From Gracilaria vermiculophylla (taxonomy: Eukaryota; Rhodophyta; Florideophyceae; Gracilariales; Gracilariaceae), in contig JAHNZQ020000016.1 in assembly GCA_019155205.2 (NCBI GenBank), forward strand, positions 82,467 to 146,466: a DNA stretch of 64,000 nt, written 5' to 3'. A program made the position numbers and the translations under genes. Positions 43,727-56,495 of this stretch are shown piece after piece. How positions within the stretch are numbered: the first letter of the stretch is position 1; every line of letters begins with the position of its first letter. Under the pieces are notes generated by a model. That model ran no database searches, was not told the origin of the DNA, and saw only the letters and a program-made list of their open reading frames with translations.

Positions 43727-44676
43727 ATGGCGAACATAATTGAGTCCGAAACGGCAAATGAAGCAACCCCAATCATCCGAACTCCATGAGTTCCAAGACA
43801 AAAGAAACAGAAGGCTCCCCGCGGCTCTGGCTACACACCTGCAGAAGATGCGGCAATGGCGAAAGCGTGGATTGCGGTTTCTGAAAACCCGATCATAGGT
43901 GCAGAGCAGAAAGGTAATCAATTTTACAATTCAATTGCAACCTTATATAACGAGAAGATCAAGCCCAACAACAGAGAAATGCGCAGTGTTGAGTCAGTCA
44001 AAGCAAGGTGCAAAGCCATACATAAAGAGTGTATGTTGTTTGCCGGATGTTATGCACGAGTGGAACGTTCAAGGCCCACTGGAGTGAGCTCAGGTGATAT
44101 TGTTCACATGGCATCTGGGTTGTTCAATGGTATGGATATGGCGGGTGTTAAAGATGATTGTGGGAAACCATTTCGTTACCTTCAGGCATGGGAAATCCTA
44201 AGACGACACGAAAAGTTTATGTGCGCGACTACACATAAACAGACCAGCGAGGACAACGACGTCAGTACACACGTAGAAGGTTTGGCTAATGACGAAGATG
44301 CGATACAAGTGGAAAGAAAACCAAGATAGATAGACTATCTAGTTCGGGCGGTGGAAGTAGACCAGTTGGGAGGAAACGAGCGAAAGAGCAACAGCAGAAA
44401 AGAATGGAAGCATCTAAGAAGTTGAAGCTAGTCGCAGAATCAGTTAAAGCACAGGTAGGGCGTAACGTTGTTCTGAAACGGCATTACGAATTAGCACTCT
44501 TCACTAGTGCTCCAGCAGGTTGCGATGATAGCAAATCCTTGGAATATTTTCGCATCATGCGTTCAAGAGCGCTGGCTTCCGTACGAAAAGAAGAAACAGC
44601 GAACGGCAGCACATCTGTGGAAAAAAAGGACCGGAACGACCATGATGAAACAGAAATCGAGGTGGTAGAACGCTAG
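43727..44676 (+). pseudogene. Harbinger Myb/SANT-like accessory protein, broken
   Basis: From ATG 43,727 the frame meets TGA at 43,787 and then continues in frame with the conserved trihelix/Myb-like start YTPAEDAAMAKAWIAVSEN and EQKGNQFYNSIATLY. The frame ends at 44,329. The C-terminal part (RPVGRKRAKEQQQKRM, then the helical tail to 44,676) continues in another frame, so one frameshift lies near 44,330. In active Harbinger elements this protein binds the ends and helps transposase enter the nucleus. Confidence 0.85.
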
Positions 44677-44884
44677 ACTCTCACAGCGAGCAAAGGCAGC
44701 GAGGGCAAAGTCCGCGTAAGCGCCTTGGCCGAGCTTGCGAGGCCTTGGCGCTACCATGCGGACTTTGCCCGCAGTCGCCTGAGTGTGCGTGCGCGCTCCG
44801 TGCGCCCGAGGAAAAAACCTTTGTTCTCGATAACATGGGCGCGCGTGTGTCGGGTCATAGCATTTACTGGGGAGTCCTAGATAT

Positions 44885-46217
44885 CTAAAATGAAGAACAG
44901 CCAAGCATGTTCCAGAGATGATCCATAACGAGTGTACGAGTGCGATAGTACTCCGTGTCATTACTGGTTAGTTTTTGGAGACCACAGATAGCAGCGGTAG
45001 ACCCCGCTGGTGGAATTATGTCCTGTCCACCTAAATGAAGAGCCCACATCGGTGTTGCATCTTGCCCAACTAGGATTTCCCCCGCTTGCGCTTCGCTCCA
45101 ATCGTCCTCGTCATATTCTAATTCACGCTCTTCTACCATCATGTTGTGCAACACAATGCAGCACTTCATGACTAACTTGATCACTCCCGTTTTCCAGAAT
45201 CGACTAGGTCGTACAATGATGTGCAGCTTCGCTTGCAAAACGCCAAACGCTCTTTATGCGTCCCTTCGTCGAGATTCCTTACAGCTTGCAAGTAGCTTTT
45301 CTTTCTGAGTAACTGGTTCAAAGACTGTCTGCCAAACGCATGGCCACCTAAGGTAAATTCCATCGGCAAGCCAGTATGGCATACATCTTTTTTCGCCGGC
45401 TACCTCATACTCATCAGGAAGAGAGCAAACGCCATTTGCAATCTCATTGCTTAGCGGGGAGTCATCTAGTACGTTGATGTCATTCGCACACCTAGGCGTT
45501 CCGAAGAAATGATGCCATATCCAAAGACGATCGTCGGATATTGCCTCTAAAGTGACGATAAGCACACCTTACTTCCCTTGATACTGACGTTGGTACGCCG
45601 TTGGACAGTTTTTCCAAGTCCACTTGCAGCAATCTATGTACCCATCATACCAGGAAATCCATGAGCAGCAGACCGCGCAGGTAGCTTTTTGATGTCATTT
45701 GTTGTCAGACTGCGCAAGTATTCTTCCCCAAAGCAAGCGTCAATAGCACTACAGACCCGCTCCATGCATTCCAATGCAGTAGATTCTGCTATGCGCGTAT
45801 ATTCGTCAATAGAATCGGCGGAGCAACCATAAGCCAACATGCGAAGTGCGGCAGTCGCTTTTTGAACGGTAGTGAAGCCTTTGCGTGCGGCACAGTCTAC
45901 GCACTTTGTAAAGTACGGGTCATGCACTGCGATGCATTTAACACCGAAAGAGAAACGCGAAAATGACGCGCAAAATGTTCGGAACTATACACTGGATTGT
46001 CAGGATAGTAATCGTTGTGGAGCCTCATAGCAGCTTCTTCCCGATTTCTGTTTATGTTTGGACTTTTTCCCGGTAGAGATCTACCACAACGTCCCGGTTC
46101 TATCTCCGTATCTGAATCGCCTTCGAGTAGCATCATAGTATTGTTGTCCAGCTGATCTGCCATCTCGTAAAACCAGATGTTATCCATTGTCAGCGCCTGT
46201 AGCATCTGCGTGCTCAT
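44885..46217 (-). pseudogene. Harbinger DDE transposase, broken
   Basis: On the minus strand the protein can be followed from 46,217 (N-terminal helical region) through the ATAALRMLAYG motif, IDCCKWTWKNCPTAY with the first catalytic Asp, FFGTPRCANDINVLDDSPL with the second, PYWLADGIY and KEKLLASCKES, to the C-terminal LHNMMVEEERE-like helix near 45,130. There are frameshifts near 45,640 and 45,900 and a stop near 45,560. A TAA at 45,254-45,256 replaces the codon expected for the catalytic Glu of the xERAFG motif. Confidence 0.88.
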
Positions 46218-46396
46218 AAAATGACCTTGGTGGCTGGTTGACTGGAGATAAAGTAGCTGGAGAACCGGCGGGAAATGTCATCTGTTTAGTAGATGAGCAA
46301 ATTTTAAAATATAGCCCATCCAATAAAAGTTCTACAACTGTGCAGCTAATATGCTAATTTGCCAATTTGCTACAAACATTGGTGGAGATGTTCTAA

Positions 46397-48925
46397 TTGT
46401 CACTTTACATCAATCAGTGCCGTCAAAAACATTCGTAAACTATGATATCGGCAATAGATCCGCCCAAAACTGCTGAAACAACTGTCAACAGTCTTGCTAA
46501 ACCAATAACCAGTGACGCAGAATGTACTCGCTACTATAGATCAATGTAGAATTCCAGTATGACACGATAAATAAATCAAAATGTTGATGTTTGTATAATC
46601 TGTAATTCATATCTTACATTTTTTGTCCGTCTCATTCCATTTAATCAGTCGTAAGAAAGAAATTACTCTACTTTTTTCCAGTTTCAAACTCGTTGTCGGT
46701 GTTGACGAAACTCCACACGAATTTGAACGCTCAAATACCGTGACTGACTCTAGAAACTTCAAAAATGCTGAAAATAAGCTATTAGGACACCATTAATTAT
46801 TAAAAATTTACAAAAACAACCAGATCATGAAACTCAGCATCCAACGAGCCAACGAAAAATTGCTGATTGTTAGAAATAGAAACCCTGTACGACGTTTAGT
46901 TTTTTGAATGCTTTTATGCAATGCATTAGTAGTAAAGTATAGGCTGAGCAGGAGAGTTTTTCTCACTGCGTCATGCTTTTTCAGAAAGGACTGCAGTGAA
47001 TGTTTTCCTGGATATTTCCTATGCATTATTTTCAATTTACAGTAAGGAAAATTAATATTCTACTAGAATACATAGGAGCTCGGAGAACCTCCAGCGGAGA
47101 GCTGCTCAAAGTTTTTGAAGGTCTTGTGTTAGTGACTCGTGAAGTGCGACGCCCTCCAGGGAGGTTTTTACTTGGCATTTTGCAGGCTCACAGAATTCCG
47201 GCTACATCGCCTTTATGACAACGGTTAATACCGCTAGGGCGATTCGCGTTCATTTACGAAGTGGGTTCTGGTGTAACCGCCACGGCGCATGTCACGCGCC
47301 CTTTTACGGGCACGGCAGCCGTGCCCATCCGGATGGCAACAGTATGAGCGCCGGCTTGCGCCTGCATTGCACGGTTAATTTAGTATTTTTGCAAATATGT
47401 TTATTTAGTTATTTCGGCCATTTCGCCTCTACTGCTATAATACTAGGTGCGACGGCATTTCGGCCGTCGCGACGAGTACAATGCACCAACCGGGATCTCC
47501 GGTCAGAACTTGCCACCCACGCGGGTATGTCTTTCCAATATGGACATGTACGACGTGGACTACGAACGTGAACCACCCATGACGCCGAAAACCTTCGTTT
47601 TGACTATGTTTCCCTTCTTTCAGATTTGCGTCGGTACGGAGTTACCACCAGCGAATTCACGGTTTACCCCTTTTTGGACTACGTCCACCACCCACGCAAG
47701 GCAGTTTGCACAATACCCGTGTGGCCTAATATCGGTCCTGACAGTGCCAAGATGGTCCGAAGTATTTCATGGAAGTCTCACCGTACTTACAGAAACGGCC
47801 TCAATCGCAGGATTTGCCGGATCCCCGGTTTCTTTACTCGTCTTCCTCCTGCAGCCGTTGCGAGGGCTTGGCCCCGAAGATAGTCCAGGCTCGCGTGCCT
47901 CTCTCAAGGAATGTTCTCTCCCTGTACTACCTCGAAAGAGAGAGGTTCAAAGATTCTTCGTGGTAATTTCCTCTTTGGGGTATTGCACTACCACCCGTAT
48001 TAAGTTTTCTAACAGACGAGATCTTTGGAGGAATGAGCCTCTTTCTTAGTGTATTACACAACCTAATATTGAGCTTGGTATAGAGCAATCGCTCCCTCAT
48101 TGAGGCGGTGAGCTTTTTCTCTCATGAAATCTGTCTGGGTTGCCGGCCTTTCCCTCCGTGTTACACGATGACACGTGGTGGTTTTGTCCCATTTTTGGGT
48201 TTTCGTAGGAAAGAGGTATTGTACGGCACACATGTGCTGCATTTGCCGGATTGCCGGGTCCGCCGTGGCTGTACGGTCAATGCCACTCTCGTAATAAGGC
48301 TGCTTAGCAATTCTGGTAGTATCTAGATATTTTGTTTAGTTGAATGTAGTTTTTTTCTTGCATCTAAGCCGGCATGTTCGCCTCACTGTACGGAAAGTAA
48401 ACCTCCCTAAGAAGGTCTTCGGCTCTAACTTTATCCGCTTTTCGTGCGGCTCCAGACCCTCACGGGCTCTTCCGCCGACTGCTAAGACTAGTGACCCGGG
48501 TTCTGTCTCCGAGGAACTTGTGACCGTGGTACCGACTACAATTTTATTTGTTGTTTCTGTGTTTTGTTTTTGTTTTGACCGACATACAGCTTCTTTCATT
48601 CCGTCCTACTCCGTAGGTTTGGCCCCTATTTTTGGGGATACTTTTGCTCTACTCACGAGTCTGCGTTTCACTGCGCGGCTTGTTCGCTATATTTTATTGT
48701 CACTCACCGCCTTCGCGGCTCACTCCGCACGCTCGTGCCACGGATCGACGCTTCCAGCATTGCTGTCCAAATAACCTCACACCTCCGTCTGCAAGGGAGG
48801 AAGGGATCTCCCGGGTTTACACTTGGCTAGTTTCGACCCTATCGGTGGGCTCTACAGCCGTGCTTCCACACACGGAAGCAGTGCCTTAACACCTTTGGTG
48901 TGTTGTCCGCTCGGGCGGCTTGAAT
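46397..48925. other. Unassigned region, AT-rich then GC-richer
   Basis: The first 0.6 kb is AT-rich with no frames of note. From about 47,000 the base composition rises and overlapping frames of up to 200 codons appear (for example 47,447-48,049 +). I recognise no domain in them. The abrupt join to piggyBac sequence near 48,925 suggests that part is an unidentified repeat. Confidence 0.4.
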
Positions 48926-50256
48926 CCACACTTGGTATGTCACGAAATGGATTTGAATTGCTTAGGAGTTGCGTAATGTATAGTGGAAATGGTGTGACGG
49001 AAGCAAGGAACCCTAAGATGTTCCTTCACAGCCGATTTGGTGAAAGCAGTCATTACTAATCGCCGTTCTTTTGTCACGCCATCACATGCTTTTTGTGTTG
49101 GCGAAGAATTTTCACGGGGGTACGGCTCAGGAGGTCATTGGATTGATGTTGGGCTTCGACACTACACTTCATTGAATAGAAATCCTGAAAATGGTCTTGA
49201 AATGAAAATGAAAGTTGTTTAGTGTAGTCGGAGTGGTACAATGCTGCATGTTTAACCCAATATGGGTGTCAATAATCCGCAATCGGATTTTGATTCAGAT
49301 ACTGCCCATAGAACGGCTTTTCTACTCCGTTTAATTCAACCATGGCTTATCTCAGATCGATAGTTCTGCGTCGAATTCTTTTTTGCGTCTGACAACACCG
49401 CAACAGCACTGATGGAAAACGAATTAAGATTTACTAGAGTAGTCACAAATGCTTCTTGGGAATTGCTTATGAGGCACATATCTGAAATCACTAAAAGAAA
49501 CAGAGACGACTGTTTATCTATGATTCGAAAGGAAGCTTTCCTAGTACTGACATAATTTCCATAACATGGATGGACCGAGACAAGAAGTATTTATTTCAAC
49601 CGTGGGCACGATAGATCCAGGCACTCATATATTGAGGGAGTGATGGAGACGAGAGGGAATTAATTCTAAAAAAATGGAATTTGAGCTTACAATTCCTGAT
49701 ATTTGTGAAGAATACTACTAAACGTGTTCGATTATTGATGTCCATGATAGATGCCGCCATGTTAATTTGAATCTTGAGAAACAAAAAGAGGTGAAAGAGT
49801 GGTCATTTCGAGTCAATTGCTCCCTTTTAGCCTTTTGGATTGTGGATGAAAGCAAACTGCAAAGTGCAGCAAATGGAAGCAGAAGCGTTGAAAGTTCACA
49901 CCAGTTTTATTGTAAGTTGGCTGATCAATTAATAGAAAATTCTCGGGACACCACTGGTTTAATGAACAGAAATAAAACAGAAAATGAAAATATTCGTGAA
50001 CGGCCAATGTTTGCTGGCACTGACTTGCATTTAATGCAAACCAATAAAAGAAATAAAACAAAACATGGAATGGTTAGAACAGATTTATAACAAGCACGAT
50101 GCAATTATTGCTATGGTAACCCAAAGTCGAAGATTTTGTATTCTTGATGCTATTCAAAAAAAAGAAGAAGTATTTTTATGTCACACCGATTCTTATAGCT
50201 ATTGTATTATGAAACACATTGAGGACTGTCACAGTATAGTGAAGCATAGTATCTAA
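48925..50256 (+). pseudogene. piggyBac-like transposase relic
   Basis: Blocks in order along the plus strand: GMSRNGFELLRSCVMYS (start of the DDE_Tnp_1_7 domain), AFCVGEEFSRGYGSGGHWIDV with a nearby RNPENGLEMK, SRSGTMLHV, LIQPWLISDR and FFAS, ELRFTRVVTNAS, then IDVHDRCRHVNLNLEKQ and WSFRVNCSLLAFWIVD, and a C-terminal cysteine-rich tail (FLCHTDSYSYCIMKHIEDCHS). The order and wording match piggyBac transposases. Multiple stops and frameshifts, and Gly at the position where the first catalytic Asp (CVDE) is expected, show it is dead. The N-terminus is missing. TTAA-bounded ends were not found. Confidence 0.82.
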
Positions 50257-50529
50257 AAGAAGTGTCAACAACGTCGACAACACTGGTTTTTTTAAGTAAG
50301 GTTCCATATTTCGATGCAAAAGTTAAGCAAGAGTTGTATTAACTTAAGCGCCGTATTAATTCAATCCGCTTTATTTTGATTCGCTAGATTACTTAAACTC
50401 TATAACGAAACTGCCCCTTAAACAGATGTCACTTTATTTTGTCTGCTGTTCAAGTGGGTGTTGAAAACGTTCTGAGTGTTTAAATATTTATAGCATTAGT
50501 CGAGCTTTCGAAGGAGATTTGAGATCCGC

Positions 50530-52480
50530 TCCTTCCTGAGGTTGTGTAATGTCTTCCGTAGGCTTGTCTCAAATTTTTCCCTCATTGCGGGGCCGTTGAA
50601 TCACCTCTTGGAGAAAGACAAGCTTACGCAATGGGCTACTTTGACAGACAAAGACTTTGAAGCGTTCAATATCTTGAAGAAGAGACTGATAGAGCTACCG
50701 ATCTTGGTACTCTCGAAGCGGAACGGCCGAATGGTGCTTGACAAAGACGCATTTAAATACAAGGTCGAATGTGTCCTCCTACAGAAACAACCTGAAGGTT
50801 GATTTCCACTTATAGGATACTGGAGTCCCAGCCTTTCACCTACGCATCGGAATTATTGAACCTCGGAGCGCGAATGTCTCGCCATCGTATGAGCGGTATT
50901 GCTTTTACGGCCGTACCTGAAAGGCGCGCGTTTCACCTTGAGGACGGACAATGCCCCATTGAAGTGGATACTGTCTTTGATGGATGCTTCCGGTCGCCTG
51001 GAGAGGGGGAGGCTATGCCTCCTGGAGTTTGAGTTTGAAATCGCCCACCGTTCTGGCATAAAACATCAGGCAGCGGACTCGCTCTCTCGAATCTCCACCA
51101 CGGGCGAAGACAAAACACCTTTGGTGGACACCATCTCGTGTCTGGTCATCCACGATACCGACGGGAAAAAAGGATCCGCTGGAGAATGCTTGGAATGCTA
51201 TGAACCGGGAGTTATGTTTATTGGGCTCCCTGAGGTGATGGCCCTTGTTGAGCGTGAGAAAGAAGTTCTCCCCATCTCCATTGCTGAGTTCCTGAAAGGG
51301 TTGAGTACAGATGCGTACCGCGAGGAATGCTGCGCCGCTGTGGGGAGTCTAGCTTCTTCATTCGATGTGGACCAAGACGGCGTACTTGTACGCCGTCCTC
51401 CTTTGGATGGACCTCTCCAAAAGGTGTTCCTGACAAGATTACGGGTGAGGGCGCTATATTTCTCGCACTATCCTCGCCTCACCGGGCACCCCGGTGGATC
51501 ACGCATGTAGTTTACTATGAGGAGGCAGTTCTACTGGCCGAATATGGCCATTGAGGCCTTACAAATGGTGGCGGATTGCCACTCGTGCGCTGCGGCTAGA
51601 AGAAATAGTCGCCGCCACCGGACGCCGCTCACTCTGTTCCTGCCTTCAGGAGCTTTGAAAGTCGTGGCCATGGACATTTTGGGCCCTCTTTCCAAGACGG
51701 AGCGAGGGTACTGACTAATCCTCGTGATCACCGATTGGTTCCCGAAGATCACACGCGCCATTCCCCTCCGGGGCATTTCTGCAGGGGTAATTTCCGACAC
51801 ATTTCTGGAGGACTGGGTGTACCCATATGGGATACCGTTGTATCTTTCTACGGACAACAGACCTCGGTTTGTGGCGAAGCCATTCAAGGCCATTTCCGGA
51901 ATGCTGGAGATGAAGCAGCTGTTTACGAGTGCCTATCGCCCCCAGACCAATGAACAGGCTGATAGGTCTAACAAAACCATCTCCTCAAGGTTGAAACATT
52001 ACGTCGCAGACGACCAGAAGCATTGGGACGCATACGTTTGCCTGCTCACATATGCATACAACCTGCAGGTGCACCACTCCATGGGGACCGCTCCTTTGAA
52101 CCTGGTGCTCTTGCGCATCTTGTCTAGTGCCGTCATTGGGGCATGTGCCATGGCGCATCCGGCGGATGGGCCATAGGTACCAACAGCGGCTCATGCAAAA
52201 CGCTCCATCTTAAGGCGGTACGAAGACGCACCCTCCCTCGCAGAGAAGAGTCTCAACCAATCGCAGAGGAGATGTAAACAGGATTTCGACTGGAAGATAA
52301 AAGAAGGCCCTCACCTGGAGGAAGGCGACGAGAATTTCCTCGACAAACCTGGGAAGAAATCCGATGAATCGCCTGACGTCATGCGCAAGTTAGTGCTGAA
52401 CGTTTCAAGGCCTTAGAACGTTCTGGACACCTATAAGGACAATGTTGAAGTGAAACGCTTTTAGCAGTATCAGCACATCG
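50530..52480 (+). pseudogene. Second gypsy-type pol relic (RT end, RNase H, integrase)
   Basis: Begins inside the RT thumb/connection (CNVFRRLVSNFSLIAGPLNH), continues into RNase H (TLRTDNAPLKWIL, HRSGIKHQAADSLSRI), the integrase zinc finger (YFSHYPRLTGHPGGSRM, CHSC), the DDE core (VAMDILGPLSK; STDNRPRF with Arg for the usual Gly; YRPQTNEQADRSNKT with a glutamine-alanine change near the Glu), and a C-terminal part to about 52,450. Frameshifts near 50,800, 50,900, 51,510 and 51,715. It lacks gag, protease and RT core; no flanking LTR pair was found. Confidence 0.85.
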
Positions 52481-52599
52481 TGCGCTCATATTCCGCTCTG
52501 GCGATGCTCACCACTTTGCCGTGAAGTATGAGTGTTACACCGGTAATCTGTTTCCGTTGGAAGGGTCCCAATTTGGTTGACAAGTGTAGTGTACAGCAT

Positions 52600-52840
52600 T
52601 GCTGGCTTGTGCCACACGTGTGTAGTGTTCTACAACCCCGTAGGGACATTATTTGTTATTTTTAGTTAATTACTACTGTGCTGTCAGAGGGCGGACCACC
52701 ACTACTTAAGTGTGTGAGCTCCGGCCGCCCGGGATAAAGTAAACAACAAGCGAGTGTCTGGCTCTAAGTCAGGTTCCCTGGTGAGTGTCCACCTCCGTCT
52801 GGAGAGACGCCATCCTGTGAAGACCTAGTTACCCACCTCG
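52600..52840 (+). repeat. Possible solo LTR fragment
   Basis: The sequence from TGTAGTGTTCTACAACCCCG, with a TATA-like run and later GGGATAAAGTAAACAAC and GTGTCTGGCTC, has LTR-like character and sits between the integrase relic and a chromodomain fragment. No second copy exists in the window, so the call is tentative. Confidence 0.3.
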
Positions 52841-53403
52841 TGGAGCTTGAGCACATTCTTACCACTATTGTGTTTATTTCTGTGCGCGCTTTTACAGCGG
52901 TTGTTATTCCTTACCCCGTATACAGGTGTTGCTTCGCTAGCAACTACCGGTGATTACCGCTGCTGTTTTCGCCACCGCCCCACTCGTGTGGACACCATGC
53001 CGCTCTTGTGCGTCCCTCAGCACTCGTGTGTCGCTGCATTTTCCCCTTTCCCACTCCGTGGTCTGTCTTTGTCTCTACACCTGTACGCCAGTCGTAACAG
53101 TGAGTCCCGGTCTTACACCCGGCTCCGTGTACCCACCACAAGTGGTTCTGTCGCTGCGCTACCCTACTGAGGAGGACGTCGAACACCTTCGTGTGTCTGT
53201 CCCATCGTGGGGTATTGCACCACAAGTGTCGCCATCGAGGTATTCGGGCTTCGAGACGTCGTCTCCTGTGAAAGGGTGACGAACGTCCAGACGCCCAACC
53301 ATTCAAGAATATCCGCCACAACCCACCTCAGGGGCCACGCGCGTAAGTTTCTTCTCCGACCACGTCACAAGCGACGACGCCCCTGGATACTGTAAATCTC
53401 ATC

Positions 53404-53643
53404 ACACCTGTCGGTGAACCATTAATGGAAGCTCCGGACGTCATCATGACGCCTCAAGGTAATATCTTTTTCGCGGTGGACCATATCATCTCTCACCGAC
53501 AAATCCCTGAAAGGATAATGTACCGCATCCGGTGGTACGGGTACACCTCAAATAATGACACGGAAGAGCCTCCAGGACACACCCAGAAGATCTTTATCAA
53601 AAAGTACCACGCCAATCTGGAGCGGGAATGCATCTCCATATAG
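53404..53643 (+). pseudogene. Chromodomain fragment of a chromovirus integrase
   Basis: The reading frame 53,425-53,643 contains FAVDHIISHRQIPERIMYRI, then RWYGYTSNNDTEEP and FIKKYHANL. The hydrophobic/aromatic pattern and the RWYGY(T)xxDDTEEP sequence are those of chromodomains fused to gypsy integrases. It is about 1 kb beyond the integrase relic and may be the displaced 3' end of the same element or of another. Confidence 0.75.
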
Positions 53644-53913
53644 GTTTTTTCGTTTAGGGAAAAGAGAGAGGGACCCCAACCGGAGTTGCATTTCGTCTCC
53701 GCTATCAGTCCCCCACCTGGAGTTCTCTTTTTCGCCTCCAAGACGCCATTTCCCGCTTTTCGCTCGCTCTTGGGGCGGCATTTCGTGTCTCTGAGCAGGC
53801 ATGCACTGCTCATTTGTATGGCAACTCACGTTTACGAAGTTTCTGCTCCAACTCCAGTATCTCTAATTCCGCTGCTACTGGAAACTAGCTCCCATCGCCG
53901 GGGTTTCTTCCAC

Positions 53914-54604
53914 CTACAGGTCACCAAGCCGGTTGGCATATTCCGCTCCAAGGTGAGCTTTCACCGTAAGCGCTTGGCTTTCGAAGAACTTTGCCAGGCT
54001 CTCCTTGCTGGCCGCCATTGAGGCTAAGTCAGCCCGGGCCTTACGGAGTTCAATGACCCAGGTGCAAGCCTCGCGCAGAGCCTCTACATATGAAGCCAAA
54101 AGCAGAACGGTCCGTCACCAGGAAAGCCTGCACCAACTCCTGGAAAGCAGCATCCATAGCCCTAGAGGATAGCCCGCCTGAGTGTGGGCCAGAAGCGGCA
54201 ACCTCCGTCGACAGAAAAACAAACGCCACAGAAGGAGTCGCAGACGGCGGAACGGCTGGGACACGGGGCTCCCGAGGGGATTCTGCAGGCACCACCGCGG
54301 AAGTCGGCAGGGCCAAGGATGGAGTAGGCGATACAGGAGGTGAAGGCAGTTCGGGAACCGGAACGCTCCTTAGCCGAGGCTGAATAACCGGCACCCAAAC
54401 GCTCCGCTATCGGGGCTGAACCATCGGGGCCGAAGCAGCTGGGACAGGAGTAATCTCGTCCGCTTCCATAGAATACATGGCAGCCAACACTGCGGGAGAA
54501 CCCGGCATCGAGGCTGGAGGCAGCGTTTTGACATCAGAAGGCGCAGCCCCGTCCTTCGACGGAGTTGGTAACGGAAAAGGCGAGTGAGTTTCCAGACTCC
54601 GCAC
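53914..54604 (-). pseudogene. Possible gag remnant (minus strand)
   Basis: Two or three adjacent minus-strand frames encode a Pro/Ser/Ala-rich stretch followed by a short amphipathic helical segment (VEALREACTWVIELRKARADL). This resembles the N-terminal part of gag proteins, but no diagnostic motif is present. Confidence 0.3.
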
Positions 54605-56495
54605 TATGGGATCGTAGTCGGAGACATGGAGCCATGGCCCCCAAGAAACCCGAGAAAGGGCAAGAGGGAGAAAAGCCAGATATGCTCACCCGTAATCGTC
54701 TCCATTGGGGCTTTTAACAATCGAGTGAAACTTGTCCTCGCCATAGATGTACCAAAAGAAGCCCGGCGTATCGTTCCACGCCACCTGCAAGTTGTTCTCC
54801 TGCAGTGTTTCCGCCTCGGACTCGCTCCACGTGGTGCCCTTCACCAAGTTTTCCATTTCAACGGAACGCAGGACCCGGATAATCGACACTGACAAGGAAA
54901 GCAAAGGTCCAAGGTGTGGGTGATACGAAGAATCTCAGTAGAGGCGACCGTTGTGTCACTGAGTGTAAGAAGTGGCGCCTTCGTCCGTCGCTTGGAGATA
55001 AGCCATTATGGTGCCGGCCGCGAACTCCGTCGTGGCAATCAATATGACGAAATGCCCTAAGGAGTCATGGGAATGTAGGATCTCCGAGGTGTAATACGAG
55101 AAGGTAGTGTGAGTTGCTACACAGAGGTGTGGGGATACCCAATGGTCCCTCCAGGAGTAATTCGCCTTGGGGAAATACTTCGGACGTTGCCCGAATGGCG
55201 TGTTATGGAACTCCGTGTTATGCAAACCATGGAAGTATCCAAAGACGTTCCGCACTTGGGTCTCATCCGCAAGGTGCGTACCTTATCGGTTGCGGGCGAG
55301 CGCCAATGGAGGCCATCGTATCGCAAGGGCTGAGCGTCCATCGGCGATGCTTCTGGGCGTGTGATCTTTCCTTGTGGAGGAGTAGTTCGAGTAGAGCCTG
55401 GATCTCCCACTCTTCGGCACACCTGAGATAAGAAGTGTCGCAGCGCTCCACCGTGGTCGGAGCGTTGTCACCGGGTATTGAAGTGTGAATCCAGTGAGCA
55501 CGAAAGCCGTCCGCCCGGTTCCGCTTCTGGTAGTTCCAAACAACCTCGTATACGGCGTGAAATCTCATCGCCTGAAGGCACGGTACGAAATGGTGGATGT
55601 AGTCCTCCACGAGGCACCGGAGACTCACGCGCCTGTCGTGGAAAGGCACAAAGACCCGCGGGGCACGATCGTCAAATTATTCCATAGGGTGAAATGCCGC
55701 ACCGGTAAAGATGTGATACACCTCAAGATCGGACGGAGACGTAGGCGCCTGGTGCTAAAGAAGTCATTCCGAAAGTTTACGTAGCTGGAAGGATTACGAC
55801 AGATTGGCTCGTAGCACCTGAGAAGAATGAACGGAGGCTACTTGGGGAGCGACCTGCGGTTCTTTGCTAGACTTAGGAGGGAGCCACGACAAAACGCCAT
55901 CGGGGAATGCGTTGAGAAGAGGGACGACGTAATGCAGTCGAGGTTTGGTGCACCATGGCAAGGAGCGAGTTATTATGCAACGGAGGCCGACGATAGCGCA
56001 GGAGATGAAGATTATGAGATAAGACACTTTTACGGGGGTTAATGAGCGGATGCAACGAATCGAGCGTTCCCCAAAAGAGATCTTCGAAGGAACTGGAGCG
56101 TTGAGCGCCGTGAAGGAATCGGCGGACAGGCCAGACTGACCCACGCCCCGGCTGCAAACGTAGAACGCCTAGGCTGCACGGAAGACACTCGGGTTTCGTG
56201 GAAGATTTCACCACAAACCGGCGCTGTCCCACCAGCGGGGTACACCAAGGAGGGGAAGAAAAGGCTGGGTCAAGAAGGGCTAAGAACCTAAAAACGCCTA
56301 AAATTAGAAACGCGAACCGGCGGTCCGTACGCCGCGCAGGAATGGGGAAGTACGGATGTATGCTTGAAGGAAAGGAGTTGTCACATGGCGGGAGGTTGCT
56401 CTGACAGCAACACCGATAGGAGCAGCTTAAGAATCAAGCTGTGGAAAGATGAACCTCGAAAACGTGGTGCAATTTAGGAAAAGGTGTATGTAGTA
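54605..56495. other. Unassigned repeat-like region
   Basis: 1.9 kb with overlapping frames on both strands (largest about 128 codons) and no domain I recognise. A plus-strand frame at 55,485-55,784 ends in a very basic tail. Given the surroundings it is probably decayed mobile DNA. Confidence 0.4.

Larger units (their letters stand above)
43376..46393. mobile_element. PIF/Harbinger DNA transposon (dead)
   Basis: 3,018 bp with terminal inverted repeats beginning GAGCATCTCCATCAA on the left and, inverted, GAACATCTCCACCAA on the right; both continue into a GTAGCAAAT...GCAAATTA block. TAA flanks both ends (43,373-43,375 and 46,394-46,396), the expected TWA target duplication. It carries the two genes typical of the superfamily, convergent: a Myb/SANT-like protein (+) and a DDE transposase (-). 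Confidence 0.93.
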
